From: an uncultured Gallionellaceae bacterium
Lineage (GTDB): Bacteria > Pseudomonadota > Gammaproteobacteria > Burkholderiales > Gallionellaceae
DNA length: 34,656 nucleotides
Assembly: GCA_903847155.1 (NCBI GenBank)
Contig: CAINCU010000029.1
Location: forward strand, 1-34,656
Direction: 5' to 3'
A program made the translations under genes and the position numbers. Below are positions 8,367 through 16,141 of the stretch, in pieces. Position 1 is the first letter of the stretch. Every line of letters begins with the position of its first letter. The notes beneath the pieces were generated by a model, which ran no database searches, was not told the DNA's origin, and worked only from the letters and a program-made list of their open reading frames with translations.

Positions 8367-8429
8367 TCAACTTTCAAACATCACCTTGCCCGCAAGTTAA
8401 TATTCACAGGGTACAAGAATTTCTGCGAG

Positions 8430-8499
8430 GTAAATACGGTAATCGCCATTCTACGTTGCTTGCAGATTGCCTATTGACGGGCATCTTCATGAGGTTGTG
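8430..8499. repeat. Intergenic 70-bp repeat, copy 1
   Basis: This stretch aligns without gaps over its first 60 bases to 15962-16030. Both begin GTAAATACG, both hold GCCTATTGACGGG at the same spacing, and both end with a GAGGT.GTG-like block. The middle is diverged. Read on the minus strand, both copies can encode a similar peptide (PSIG.LQ.T), but copy 1 has a stop in that frame, so it is either a decayed gene fragment or a non-coding element. It lies just beyond the 3' end of mltF. Confidence 0.5.
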
Positions 8500-8506
8500 C
8501 AATTTA

Positions 8507-9913
8507 TTACGGCATGGTCAGGCCGAGTCTGCCTTTGAACAAGCCAATGAGTTTGTTTTTCAGGCTGTTCGAGGTGGTGTTCTGTTCGTCCTGATTGACG
8601 ATGCGTTTTAGCATGTCGCGGTACAAGCGCACGGTCTCGACCAGAATAACCGCTTCTCCGCCGCGGGCCTTGCCATGTTTCGTTTTGGTGTAATAATCCG
8701 GGCGTGCCAGCAATGGCAACATGCGTTTCACATCGGACCACACGTCAGGGTTCAATCCCGATTGTCTCGCCAGAATGCGTGCGTCTTCCAGATGTCCCAT
8801 GCCTTGATTGTAGGCAGCCATTGCCATCCACAGCCGATCATCATCATTCATGCGCAGCGGCAATTGTTCCTTGAGTAATTGCAGATAGCGCGCACCGGCG
8901 AGAATGCTGGTGCGCGCATCCAGACGATTCTCCACCTGCATGCGGTCGGCGGTTTCTCCAGTCAACATCATCATGCCGCGCACGTTGGTGTACGAAGTGG
9001 CTTCGGGATCCCAGTGCGATTCCTGATAGGCCAGCGCGGCGAGTAACATCCAGTCGATGCCAGTGAGGTTGGCAGCCTCCTGAAACAACGGACGATAACG
9101 CGGCAGTAGCGTGCGCGATTCGTTGATGAAGGCTTCGGCATTCACAGCATTCAGACGTTCGTTGTAACCGTAGTAGCGGTCGATCAGGCGGCGTAGCGTG
9201 CCGTCCTGTTTGATGCGCGTAAAAAACAGTTGCGCTTCATTGAATAGTTGCGGATCGCCGTCGCTGGCAAAAGCCCATGTCATGTTGGAAGGTGAGCCGA
9301 GGTCGAGCGTATTGCCCAGCTCAGGATAATAGTTGCGTGCAGTGGCCAGCTGTTCCTCGTTCGCCACCGTGCAATCCAGTTGGCCGTCGGCCACTTGTTC
9401 CAATAGTTCGACTGGTGAGGTGTCGCGCTGCGAATGCCATGACAATTGGTCATGTTCGCGTTGCACTTCGCGCAAGGCGGATTCTTGAGGTGAGCCGGCC
9501 GCGACCACTAGTTTTCGCTGTGCGAGATTGTCGATGTCACTGGGCGTGGAGCCTTGGCAAATCAGCAATTCATCCAGCGATTGGAAAGATTTAGTGAAGT
9601 GCAATGCGTAATCATCCGTGCTGCGCACAGCAGTCGCCAGATGTGCCTTGTGTGCGATCAGAGCAGGCAATTTCTCGTTTATTGCCAGCGGAATCGTCTT
9701 CAGTCTCACTTGCAATTGTTGGGCAAACAGTTCGGCCAGTGCCGTTTCAAAAGCGTTCGCGGTTTCCATTTCGGGAGGTGGGACGATGACCACCAGTTCG
9801 CCTCGATGCCAGTCGGGAAGAGGATCGACGGCGGTGGTCTTGACCCAAAGCCAGGCGCACAGCGCTAAGACGACGGCGAGTTGTAGGGGGAGCAGGCTGC
9901 GCATGCCCAACAT
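8507..9913 (-). CDS. mltF: Membrane-bound lytic murein transglycosylase F
   Basis: 468 residues. An N-terminal hydrophobic signal or anchor (LLPLQLAVVLALCAWLWV) is followed by a periplasmic solute-binding-protein-3-like domain (about 40-260). A lysozyme-like SLT domain then follows, with catalytic Glu298 in AYQESHWDP, the GMMMLT segment and AYNQGMGH. MltF cleaves the MurNAc-GlcNAc bond of peptidoglycan to give 1,6-anhydro ends and acts in the periplasm during cell-wall turnover. Length is near that of E. coli MltF (518), with a shorter C-terminal tail. ATG 9913 is taken; ATG 9904 is an alternative and neither has a strong Shine-Dalgarno. The gene stands alone and is divergent from tRNA-Ser. 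Confidence 0.92.
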   Translation of the reverse strand: MLGMRSLLPLQLAVVLALCAWLWVKTTAVDPLPDWHRGELVVIVPPPEMETANAFETALAELFAQQLQVRLKTIPLAINEKLPALIAHKAHLATAVRSTDDYALHFTKSFQSLDELLICQGSTPSDIDNLAQRKLVVAAGSPQESALREVQREHDQLSWHSQRDTSPVELLEQVADGQLDCTVANEEQLATARNYYPELGNTLDLGSPSNMTWAFASDGDPQLFNEAQLFFTRIKQDGTLRRLIDRYYGYNERLNAVNAEAFINESRTLLPRYRPLFQEAANLTGIDWMLLAALAYQESHWDPEATSYTNVRGMMMLTGETADRMQVENRLDARTSILAGARYLQLLKEQLPLRMNDDDRLWMAMAAYNQGMGHLEDARILARQSGLNPDVWSDVKRMLPLLARPDYYTKTKHGKARGGEAVILVETVRLYRDMLKRIVNQDEQNTTSNSLKNKLIGLFKGRLGLTMP

Positions 9914-9997
9914 TCTGCCCGAAATTTATAGCTTGCTGGTAAAATGCGCGCCCTCACGCGGCCGAGCTATAGCGGCACGTGATGGAAAGCAGTATTC

Positions 9998-10087
<90 letters not shown>

Positions 10088-10098
10088 AGATATGTCAT

Positions 10099-10224
10099 GC
10101 GCACAGAGAATTGTGCGTATGTCCCGCAAAGGCCCGCAACACGCGGGCCTTTGTTTTTTTGTTTTTCTCTGCGGTACGCTTAGCCCTAGTCCCAAGTGGA
10201 TTTTTACTCCAATTCTCTGTGCGC
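10099..10224. repeat. 15-bp inverted repeat bracketing the tRNA-Ser terminator
   Basis: GCGCACAGAGAATTG at 10099-10113 is repeated as the exact reverse complement CAATTCTCTGTGCGC at 10210-10224. The rho-independent terminator lies between the arms. The arms could form a long-range stem or be the ends of a small inserted element. The rest of 10161-10380, up to the stop of the response regulator, shows no gene or clear signal. Confidence 0.75.
10128..10160 (+). terminator. Rho-independent terminator after tRNA-Ser
   Basis: AAAGGCCCGC, a short loop AACAC and GCGGGCCTTT form a strong hairpin, followed by a run of T (GTTTTTTTG). Its position about 40 bases after the tRNA fits termination of the tRNA transcript. 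Confidence 0.9.
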
Positions 10225-10380
10225 CCTAAAGACGGTACCGATTTGCTGTGCTGTCTGTGTCGATGGATTAAATCAGTATTAGCCTAAATTAGACCATGAC
10301 ATTCATGAGAAGTCCTTGCAAACAGAATCGACCGGACTGCGGCCATAAGGCTCCGCTTGGAATCGGGCACCGAGCCGGAA

Positions 10381-11880
10381 CTAGGCTTCACGTGTTAAGT
10401 GAGCGCGCTCGGCCTCGGCGATGTAGCTCTGTATTACGATAAACGTCGCCCTCGGCAAGTTAATGAATTCGCAACTGAGGCGCCTGAGGACCAAGCCTCC
10501 GGGTGTATTCATATCGTAGATATGGCGTACGTGCAAATCGAACTTGATTATTCCAGCATTGTGCAGATCGAGGCGGACGCCAAAAAACTGCGCATCGATC
10601 TTGAAGTCGTTATGGTCGTTCGCCACGATGAGGCAAACACCACCGCAGCTAATGTCGAACAGCACCACCTGTACGGTCTTGATTGAGCCATTCTCCTGCA
10701 TCAGCGGGATGCTGGCTCTTAGCGGCCTGACTAAAGGCACCGTCAAACGATGATATTCGCGTCGCTGCAAGCGGAACAGGGAGTCCGGAACATCGGCGAG
10801 GAATGCTGTGTGGCCTTGGTGCTTGACCGGCTTGACGCCATTCAGAATGAAACAGATATTGACCATGTTCTTGCTCGAAACGCAGTTGATCTTGTCAGCT
10901 TCCAGCAGCTTGCGGTTTTCCTCACCATCGCTGCCACACTCGAAGATTATAGTCTTGCCATCGGGCGAGATATCGAGCAGGGAGGTAAGCAGAGAGTCGA
11001 AGCTGTGATTGAAAAAGAAGTTGACGAGGGTTCGGTGCTTGCACATGTCGTGCAGGATGGAGAGGATTTCGGCATGATGATGAATAAATTCATACTCGCT
11101 GAAATCGTCTGCGTCGGCGAGTTCCAGCTTGTGTGTCTGGGCTCCTGGCAGCGTGCGATTGAGCAGGGCGTTCTGCTGCGTATGCAGCAAGGCTGTAGTC
11201 TGGCTGATCAGCCCCTCTATGAATTGCTCCGTCGAGGGCCACTCGATCTGGGAACCATGTGCAGTAAAGATTTTCTCTAAATCTCTGTTATGGTTTTCGT
11301 TTGATTTCCAGGTACGATATTTTTTAAGGCTGTCGGCAAAGTTCGAGAGCAGCTTTGCCTCCATCAATCTGTGGCTTTTGTCGATCATCGCCAGGTCGCT
11401 ATAGTTTCTCAGGCTAACGACGATGGTCATGAACAGTTTCTGCGCAGTCAACTCGGCCTTGGTCTTATAGTCATTGATATCGTAATCGCCGACGACTTTT
11501 TGCTCCGAGAACAACCCGGCCTGTCCGGTGCGCAGCACTATTCTGACCAATTTGTTGTTCAACTCGTTCCGGATCGTTGTCGCAACTGACAGACCGGCGT
11601 CGTCCGATTCCATGATGACGTCTAGAAGAATCACGGCGACATCGGGCTGATCGGCCATGATCTGGACGGCTTCCGCGCCTGTGTAGGCGTGCAGGAATTG
11701 CAGCGGCTTACCTTCAAAGGAGAAATTCCTCAGCGCCAGTTCCGTGACAGCATGAACATCCTTCTCATCATCGACGATGAGAACTTTCCAACAACCAGTA
11801 TCAGCGACCGTCTTATTCTCGTCCGGCTTGAATATCACGTCGCCATCGTCACCACTATTCTGCTTCATCGCGAGATTCAT
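10381..11880 (-). CDS. Response regulator with YcgR/PilZ c-di-GMP output domain
   Basis: About 499 residues from ATG 11880, chosen because GAGGTGG lies just upstream; the frame is open to an ATG at 11991. The receiver domain (about 32-165) has Asp37/Asp38, phosphoacceptor Asp87 in ILLDVIMESDDAGL, the switch segment VLRTGQ and a Lys in YDINDYKTKAEL. It resembles the receivers seen with DUF3369 proteins. A linker of about 120 residues follows. The C-terminus has a YcgR N-domain-like segment (about 290-370) and a PilZ domain with the c-di-GMP motif Arg374-x3-Arg378 (REYHR) and Asp409-x-Ser411-x2-Gly414 (DISCGG). YcgR proteins bind c-di-GMP and brake the flagellar motor. The upstream same-strand kinase is the obvious phosphodonor. 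No DNA-binding domain is present, so output is post-translational. Confidence 0.85.
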   Translation of the reverse strand: MNLAMKQNSGDDGDVIFKPDENKTVADTGCWKVLIVDDEKDVHAVTELALRNFSFEGKPLQFLHAYTGAEAVQIMADQPDVAVILLDVIMESDDAGLSVATTIRNELNNKLVRIVLRTGQAGLFSEQKVVGDYDINDYKTKAELTAQKLFMTIVVSLRNYSDLAMIDKSHRLMEAKLLSNFADSLKKYRTWKSNENHNRDLEKIFTAHGSQIEWPSTEQFIEGLISQTTALLHTQQNALLNRTLPGAQTHKLELADADDFSEYEFIHHHAEILSILHDMCKHRTLVNFFFNHSFDSLLTSLLDISPDGKTIIFECGSDGEENRKLLEADKINCVSSKNMVNICFILNGVKPVKHQGHTAFLADVPDSLFRLQRREYHRLTVPLVRPLRASIPLMQENGSIKTVQVVLFDISCGGVCLIVANDHNDFKIDAQFFGVRLDLHNAGIIKFDLHVRHIYDMNTPGGLVLRRLSCEFINLPRATFIVIQSYIAEAERAHLTREA

Positions 11881-12081
11881 ACCCACCTCGATATTTTCGC
11901 ACCCATTACAAATATTGACAGCGAGGATGGCAGCCACGCTCGGGCCTTTACCCCTGCTCCCAGCTTGAACGCTTGACTCTGCATATGCCAACCGTGAGGG
12001 ATGTATGCATGCTAAACCACTAGCTGCGTAACAGCAAGCGAGATAGTTGTAACTTAATGTTTATTAAATTGAATTTTATCT

Positions 12082-13941
12082 TTACAGCTCAGACTGAGCC
12101 GGGTTCATGTCAGAACCCATCGGCCAGTGGATGTCGAAGGTGGTGCCCTGATCGGGTTGGCTGCGGCAGACGATGCCGCCCTTCAGCGTCTGAGTGACCA
12201 AGTTGTACACGATGTGCAAGCCGAGGCCGCTGCCGCCTGCACTACGTTTGGTGGTAAAGAAGGGGTCATAGATCTTGGCCAGAGTGTCGGTGCTCATCCC
12301 CTTGCCGTCGTCACTGAACTCAAGCTCCATCTGATCGCCGGACTTTATCACGACGATGCGGATTATCCCTGCCGATTTCCCATCAAAGGCATGTGTGATT
12401 GCGTTGATGACCAGATTGGTGATAATTTGTGAGAGCGCTCCGGGGTAGCTATCGATCTCTATTTCATCCTCGCAGTCGATGATGAAGCTGACCCCTGCCT
12501 TGCGCAATGCTGGCCTCAGGCTGGAAAGGATATGCTCCAGATAGTCCTTTACCTTGAATCGCCTCCGTTCCTCGCTCGTTTGATCTACTGCAACCTGTTT
12601 GAAACTTTTAATCAAGTCTGCGGCGCGCGCGAGATTGTTAAGAATCAGCCGACTCGACTGCTCAGATACCGAGATATATTGTTCGAGGTCGGTTTTTTTC
12701 ATCTGTCCCTGACGATACAGCGCGGCCAGCTGCTTGGTCTCATCCTCCAGAGCAGAGGCGGCGGTCACGCCAATTCCCACCGGCGTATTGATCTCATGGG
12801 CAACCCCGGCCACCAGTGCGCCCAGCGCCGCCATCTTTCCTGACTCGACCAGTTGACTTTGTGCCAGCCGCAGCCTCTCCAGCGCCAGCTTCAGCTCTTC
12901 ATTCGACCGGCTCAACTCCTGGGTGCGTGCCTCAATCTGCATTTCCGCCAGCTTGCGTTCGGTGATGTCCTGCACCACTCCAAAAATGCGTGCGGGATTT
13001 CCGGACGCATCAAGGGTGGCCGTGCCTTCAAGATGCACCCAGCGCACACTTCCGTCTGGCAGGAGTACGCGATGGTCAATGTGGTGGCGTTGGCCGGGTT
13101 TGCCATAAGTGGCCTGCTCCTTGCGTTGGAGCGCCGCCACATCGTCTGGGTGTACCAGATCGCGGTAATAGGCCGTTATGTCCGGGGTAAAAATCATCGG
13201 GTCGCGACCGTTGATGACATAAACTTCTTCCGACCATTCCAGCTTGCCGCTCGGTACATCAAATGACCAGAATCCAAGCCGGGCCTGTCGCTGCACTTTA
13301 CGCAGCAAGATGTTCTGCCGCTCCGTCTCCTCGCGTAGTTCCAGCATTTCCTTGAACGCCTGCTCGCTACGTTTTGCGGCGATTACAAGAAAGGCAAGAT
13401 ATAGCACACCCATTGCGCTCTCGGCGACTTGGGTTTCTCCCCCATCCATGAACAGCAGCACGATCAGCGGCGCCAGCGTGGGAACAATAAACAGCAGCGT
13501 AGATGCAAAATCGGCCATGTATGCGGCAGCTGCGGCAGCGGTCACACCAGCGGCTACAAACACCAAAAGCGATTGATATGGAAGATACCCCGGAAACAGA
13601 AGCGCCGGAAGCGCTCCCCATGCAACGCCAGTGAGCAATGCACCGGTACGCACCAGCACCAGCCAACGGGCAGCTTCTGTTTCAACAAATAAACGGCGGC
13701 TGGCCATGCCAAGTGCAATGCGCATCAATTGCAACAGGTAAAACCCCGCTACCCAGAACAACAAGTTACGATGCGATAAGCTGTTCCGCACCACCACCAC
13801 CGTAATCGTGCCAATCAGCAGATTGTTGATAGCAGCGGGGAAAATGCCGTTGAGCAGCAGACGAACCACCTTGACGCGTATTGGCAACGCGGGATCGTTG
13901 GTGAATGACTTGCTACTCTTGGTAGAATGGCTAAGACTCAT
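12082..13941 (-). CDS. Membrane-bound PAS sensor histidine kinase
   Basis: 619 residues. The N-terminal third has about six hydrophobic segments (e.g. VAWGALPALLFPGYL, LLVFVAAGVTAAAAAAYM). A PAS/PAC domain (about 235-345, LGFWSFDVPSGKLEWSEEVY to GVVQDITERK) and a coiled-coil linker follow. HisKA has phosphoacceptor His382 in GVAHEINTP. The HATPase domain has NLVINAITHAF, DDGKGM and GGSGLGLHIV. There is no attached receiver. The response regulator/YcgR gene follows on the same strand about 200 bases downstream, which suggests a two-component pair. The gap 11881-12081 is long enough for a separate promoter, so an operon is not certain. The input signal is unknown. Confidence 0.9.
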   Translation of the reverse strand: MSLSHSTKSSKSFTNDPALPIRVKVVRLLLNGIFPAAINNLLIGTITVVVVRNSLSHRNLLFWVAGFYLLQLMRIALGMASRRLFVETEAARWLVLVRTGALLTGVAWGALPALLFPGYLPYQSLLVFVAAGVTAAAAAAYMADFASTLLFIVPTLAPLIVLLFMDGGETQVAESAMGVLYLAFLVIAAKRSEQAFKEMLELREETERQNILLRKVQRQARLGFWSFDVPSGKLEWSEEVYVINGRDPMIFTPDITAYYRDLVHPDDVAALQRKEQATYGKPGQRHHIDHRVLLPDGSVRWVHLEGTATLDASGNPARIFGVVQDITERKLAEMQIEARTQELSRSNEELKLALERLRLAQSQLVESGKMAALGALVAGVAHEINTPVGIGVTAASALEDETKQLAALYRQGQMKKTDLEQYISVSEQSSRLILNNLARAADLIKSFKQVAVDQTSEERRRFKVKDYLEHILSSLRPALRKAGVSFIIDCEDEIEIDSYPGALSQIITNLVINAITHAFDGKSAGIIRIVVIKSGDQMELEFSDDGKGMSTDTLAKIYDPFFTTKRSAGGSGLGLHIVYNLVTQTLKGGIVCRSQPDQGTTFDIHWPMGSDMNPAQSEL

Positions 13942-14269
13942 CGCTTTTTAATTTTTTGCTGAAATTGATTTTGTTATCAATTTTATAACACACAAGCCTG
14001 AGAGCCGGATGAAATTTGGTGCTTGCCGATGGACGATTCACTCAACCTTCACTCACACAAGCTGCAAGCCAGACGACAGGAAATACTTACGGACGATGCC
14101 GGATTCAAGCGTCAACAGCAAATGCAGCTCGACTTGTTGAAGGCAAAGCACATCAACGCGTTTTCATGGCACTACGAAACAAGCTGCTGGATTGTGATTC
14201 CAGCTTCGGCAGGAATATTTGCGGCTTGATTAGCGAGATTACGAGAGGGTATCTTTGTCCCGCGCGCGC
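13942..14269. other. Intergenic region without a recognisable gene
   Basis: This AT-richer stretch upstream of the kinase gene must hold its minus-strand promoter. Short plus-strand frames (e.g. 14016-14276, 14023-14229) overlap one another, lack Shine-Dalgarno sequences and match nothing I recognise. It borders the transposase remnant and may be residue of the same insertion. Confidence 0.4.
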
Positions 14270-14637
14270 TACATAGCCGCGTTGTGCCAGTTGTTCGTGG
14301 AATAACCAGACGGTTTTGGTATTCGGGAATTTGTCTTCCAGTTGCAATCCGAGGAAGCGCATGAAGGAGAGGCGATCACGTATTTGATATTCGATGCGAT
14401 CATCCGTGAGGTTGTGCAGCTATTGCAGCACCAGTATCTGGAACATGAGCACTACATCGGTCGGTTTCGTTCCGCGTTGCTTTTGCGCGCTTTGGTATGA
14501 GTCCGGTTCAGGTCAGAACGGAAGGCTTCCCACTCGATTTGCGCATTCAATCCAACCAGCGGATCGCCCATCTCGTTGAGCTTGTCTGTCCGTGCGGGTC
14601 TCAACATCAAAAAACCCGGCTGTTATGGGTGGTTCAT
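14270..14637 (-). pseudogene. IS5-family transposase, 5' remnant with stops and frameshift
   Basis: From an ATG at 14637 the minus strand reads MNHP, a TAA, then TDKLNEMGDPLVGLNAQIEW and EAFRSDLNRTHTKARKSNA. After a frameshift near 14465 it continues KPTDVVLMFQILVLQ, a TAG, LHNLTDDRIEYQIRDRLSF and MRFLGLQLEDKFPNTKTVWL. This is the N-terminal third of an IS5-group transposase, upstream of the DDE catalytic core. The rest of the gene is missing after about 14270. With two stops, a frameshift and loss of the catalytic domain it cannot move. No terminal inverted repeats were recognised. Confidence 0.8.
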
Positions 14638-14858
14638 TGCATTTCCTCTGTATGCTCAGGCAGGTATTCTCTCAATTTGCTTCACCGATGAGTTCGTCGG
14701 CGAGCAAAATACTGGGATTATTAGAGATGCCCTGTAAATTTCCCTGTTAAGGGGAATATACTGCCAAACTGGCGGTAGACTCATTCCACTGTCAATCTCA
14801 ATATACATGTCTGCCATGTATATTCTCCCGGTGGCAAGATCGTTAAGGAGGTTATCGC

Positions 14859-15131
14859 ATGACTGGATCAAGCGACAATAGTGCTGCATCCCAACCTGAT
14901 GGAGATGAGCGTCGCGCCCGCCCGCTTTTGCGTGATATTTTCGACCAGGCTTATCAGGTCGCCTACCCTTTGCTTGACCCGCAGCAATATACCCATACTG
15001 CCGGTTCGACGCATTTTCTACGTGTAGTGCTACATGATGCATTTCCTAACCTGCACCAACAGGACATCTCTATTCTTTCAGTCTCGATTGAGCGCGTGTT
15101 TCGGGAGCGGAGCAGGGCCGAAAACCAGTAA
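14859..15131 (+). CDS. Small hypothetical protein
   Basis: A 90-residue frame with a very good ribosome binding site (AAGGAGG about 7 bases before the ATG), which is the main support for it. The N-terminus is polar and probably disordered. Residues 23-85 look globular and helical (RPLLRDIFDQAYQVAYPLLD ... FLRVVLHDAFPNLHQQDISI). No family is recognised and no membrane segment or signal peptide is present. It lies between transposase debris and a convergent cytochrome gene. Confidence 0.6.
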   Translation: MTGSSDNSAASQPDGDERRARPLLRDIFDQAYQVAYPLLDPQQYTHTAGSTHFLRVVLHDAFPNLHQQDISILSVSIERVFRERSRAENQ

Positions 15132-15169
15132 GCATATCGGCAGTACAATGAATTACTGTCTGCTGCAAA

Positions 15170-15583
15170 CTAATTGCCGAGTACGGTTTTGCCGTGGCAG
15201 GATTCGCAGTTGGAACGGCTTTTTACATTTGAGTTTGACCATTCTTTGGCGGCAATCACGTGATGTTCGCGTTTGAACCAAGGCGTATCGCTGATACGCA
15301 GGCTGGTTGAGCTATACAGCTCGCCACTGCCCGCATTCCGTTTCAGGAAACCGAGAATATCCTTATTGACCTTGGGGTCCAGAGTGGCATCGGAGCCGAA
15401 GTGTTTGTCAAGACTGCCCATCAGGCCTTGCCAGTTTTCAGTCGACATCAGTTGCGGAGGATAGGCGATATGGCAACTGCCGCACTCACTTTTCCATCTG
15501 TTCTCGTTGGAAACAGGCAGCTTGCCGGTTTCCGCATAAGCCAGATTTGCCGCCAACAGTAGTAATACACCAACTCGTTTCAT
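15170..15583 (-). CDS. Periplasmic diheme cytochrome c (DHC family)
   Basis: 137 residues from ATG 15583, with AAGGAAG about 8 bases upstream; a longer frame to 15658 is unlikely because the signal peptide starts at this Met (MKRVGVLLLLAANLAYA, cleavage near residue 17). Two c-type heme motifs are visible: CGSCH (34-38) near the N-terminus and CESCH (126-130) at the C-terminus. Conserved text such as PPQLM..ENWQGLMG, LDKHFGSDATLD and PWFKREH is typical of the DHC family, which donates electrons in the periplasm and is often found with SHP or cytochrome b561 genes. No such partner is adjacent here. Confidence 0.9.
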   Translation of the reverse strand: MKRVGVLLLLAANLAYAETGKLPVSNENRWKSECGSCHIAYPPQLMSTENWQGLMGSLDKHFGSDATLDPKVNKDILGFLKRNAGSGELYSSTSLRISDTPWFKREHHVIAAKEWSNSNVKSRSNCESCHGKTVLGN

Positions 15584-15961
15584 ATTTTGCTTCCTTAAAG
15601 TAGCGCTTCGAATTAAATCAGATTCTTCGGCTTCCATAGCCAAGGTGGTCTTGCTCAAGTACCGATATTTTGTCCGAAATAATCCGCCGCTCCTGTATTT
15701 GAGGCGCGCAGTTTATCGAAAAGGCTTGAAGCATGAAAATAAATATATTCCTGTGTAGGATGAACTTTTTCGGTTAATAGCAACAACTTGGCTGGAAGAG
15801 TGGACTTCCAGTCCAACGTATTTGCTAAACTTATTAATGACCTTTCCCCTCAATTTCGCCTCTGTGCCTTTGGTTTTACGGAACATCAAGCTTAATCTGC
15901 GTCGCTTTAGGCGCGTTAGGTCAATACATGATGTCTATATACTAAGCTTTGTCGCAATCCA
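15584..15961. other. Intergenic region upstream of cytochrome gene
   Basis: About 380 bases without a supported gene. It must hold the promoter of the minus-strand cytochrome gene. I see no tRNA, strong hairpin or long frame in it. The 69-bp repeat begins at its right end. Confidence 0.4.
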
Positions 15962-16030
15962 GTAAATACGCCATTTCCCATCAAGCGTATGTTGTAGATC
16001 GCCTATTGACGGGGGTCTCTGGGAGGTGTG
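15962..16030. repeat. Intergenic repeat, copy 2
   Basis: Second copy of the element at 8430-8499. It shares GTAAATACG at the left, TTG.AGAT.GCCTATTGACGGG in the right half with the same spacing, and a GAGGT.GTG end. It lies about 110 bases before dnaE. On the minus strand it falls in a 79-codon frame (15935-16174) that overlaps the dnaE start and is probably not a gene. Confidence 0.5.
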
Positions 16031-16141
16031 TTTTTGAAAACGCATCTTCTGATCTGTCAGGTTCAGGATAATTTTCAGCATATTTCCGGGGCGCAGTTTG
16101 CGCGGTGGTAAAATTCTCACCAGATTTTTTCCGCGAACATA

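Noticed and set aside
12853-13266. 137-codon plus-strand frame inside the kinase gene
   Set aside because: It is a shadow of the PAS and HisKA region of the minus-strand kinase.
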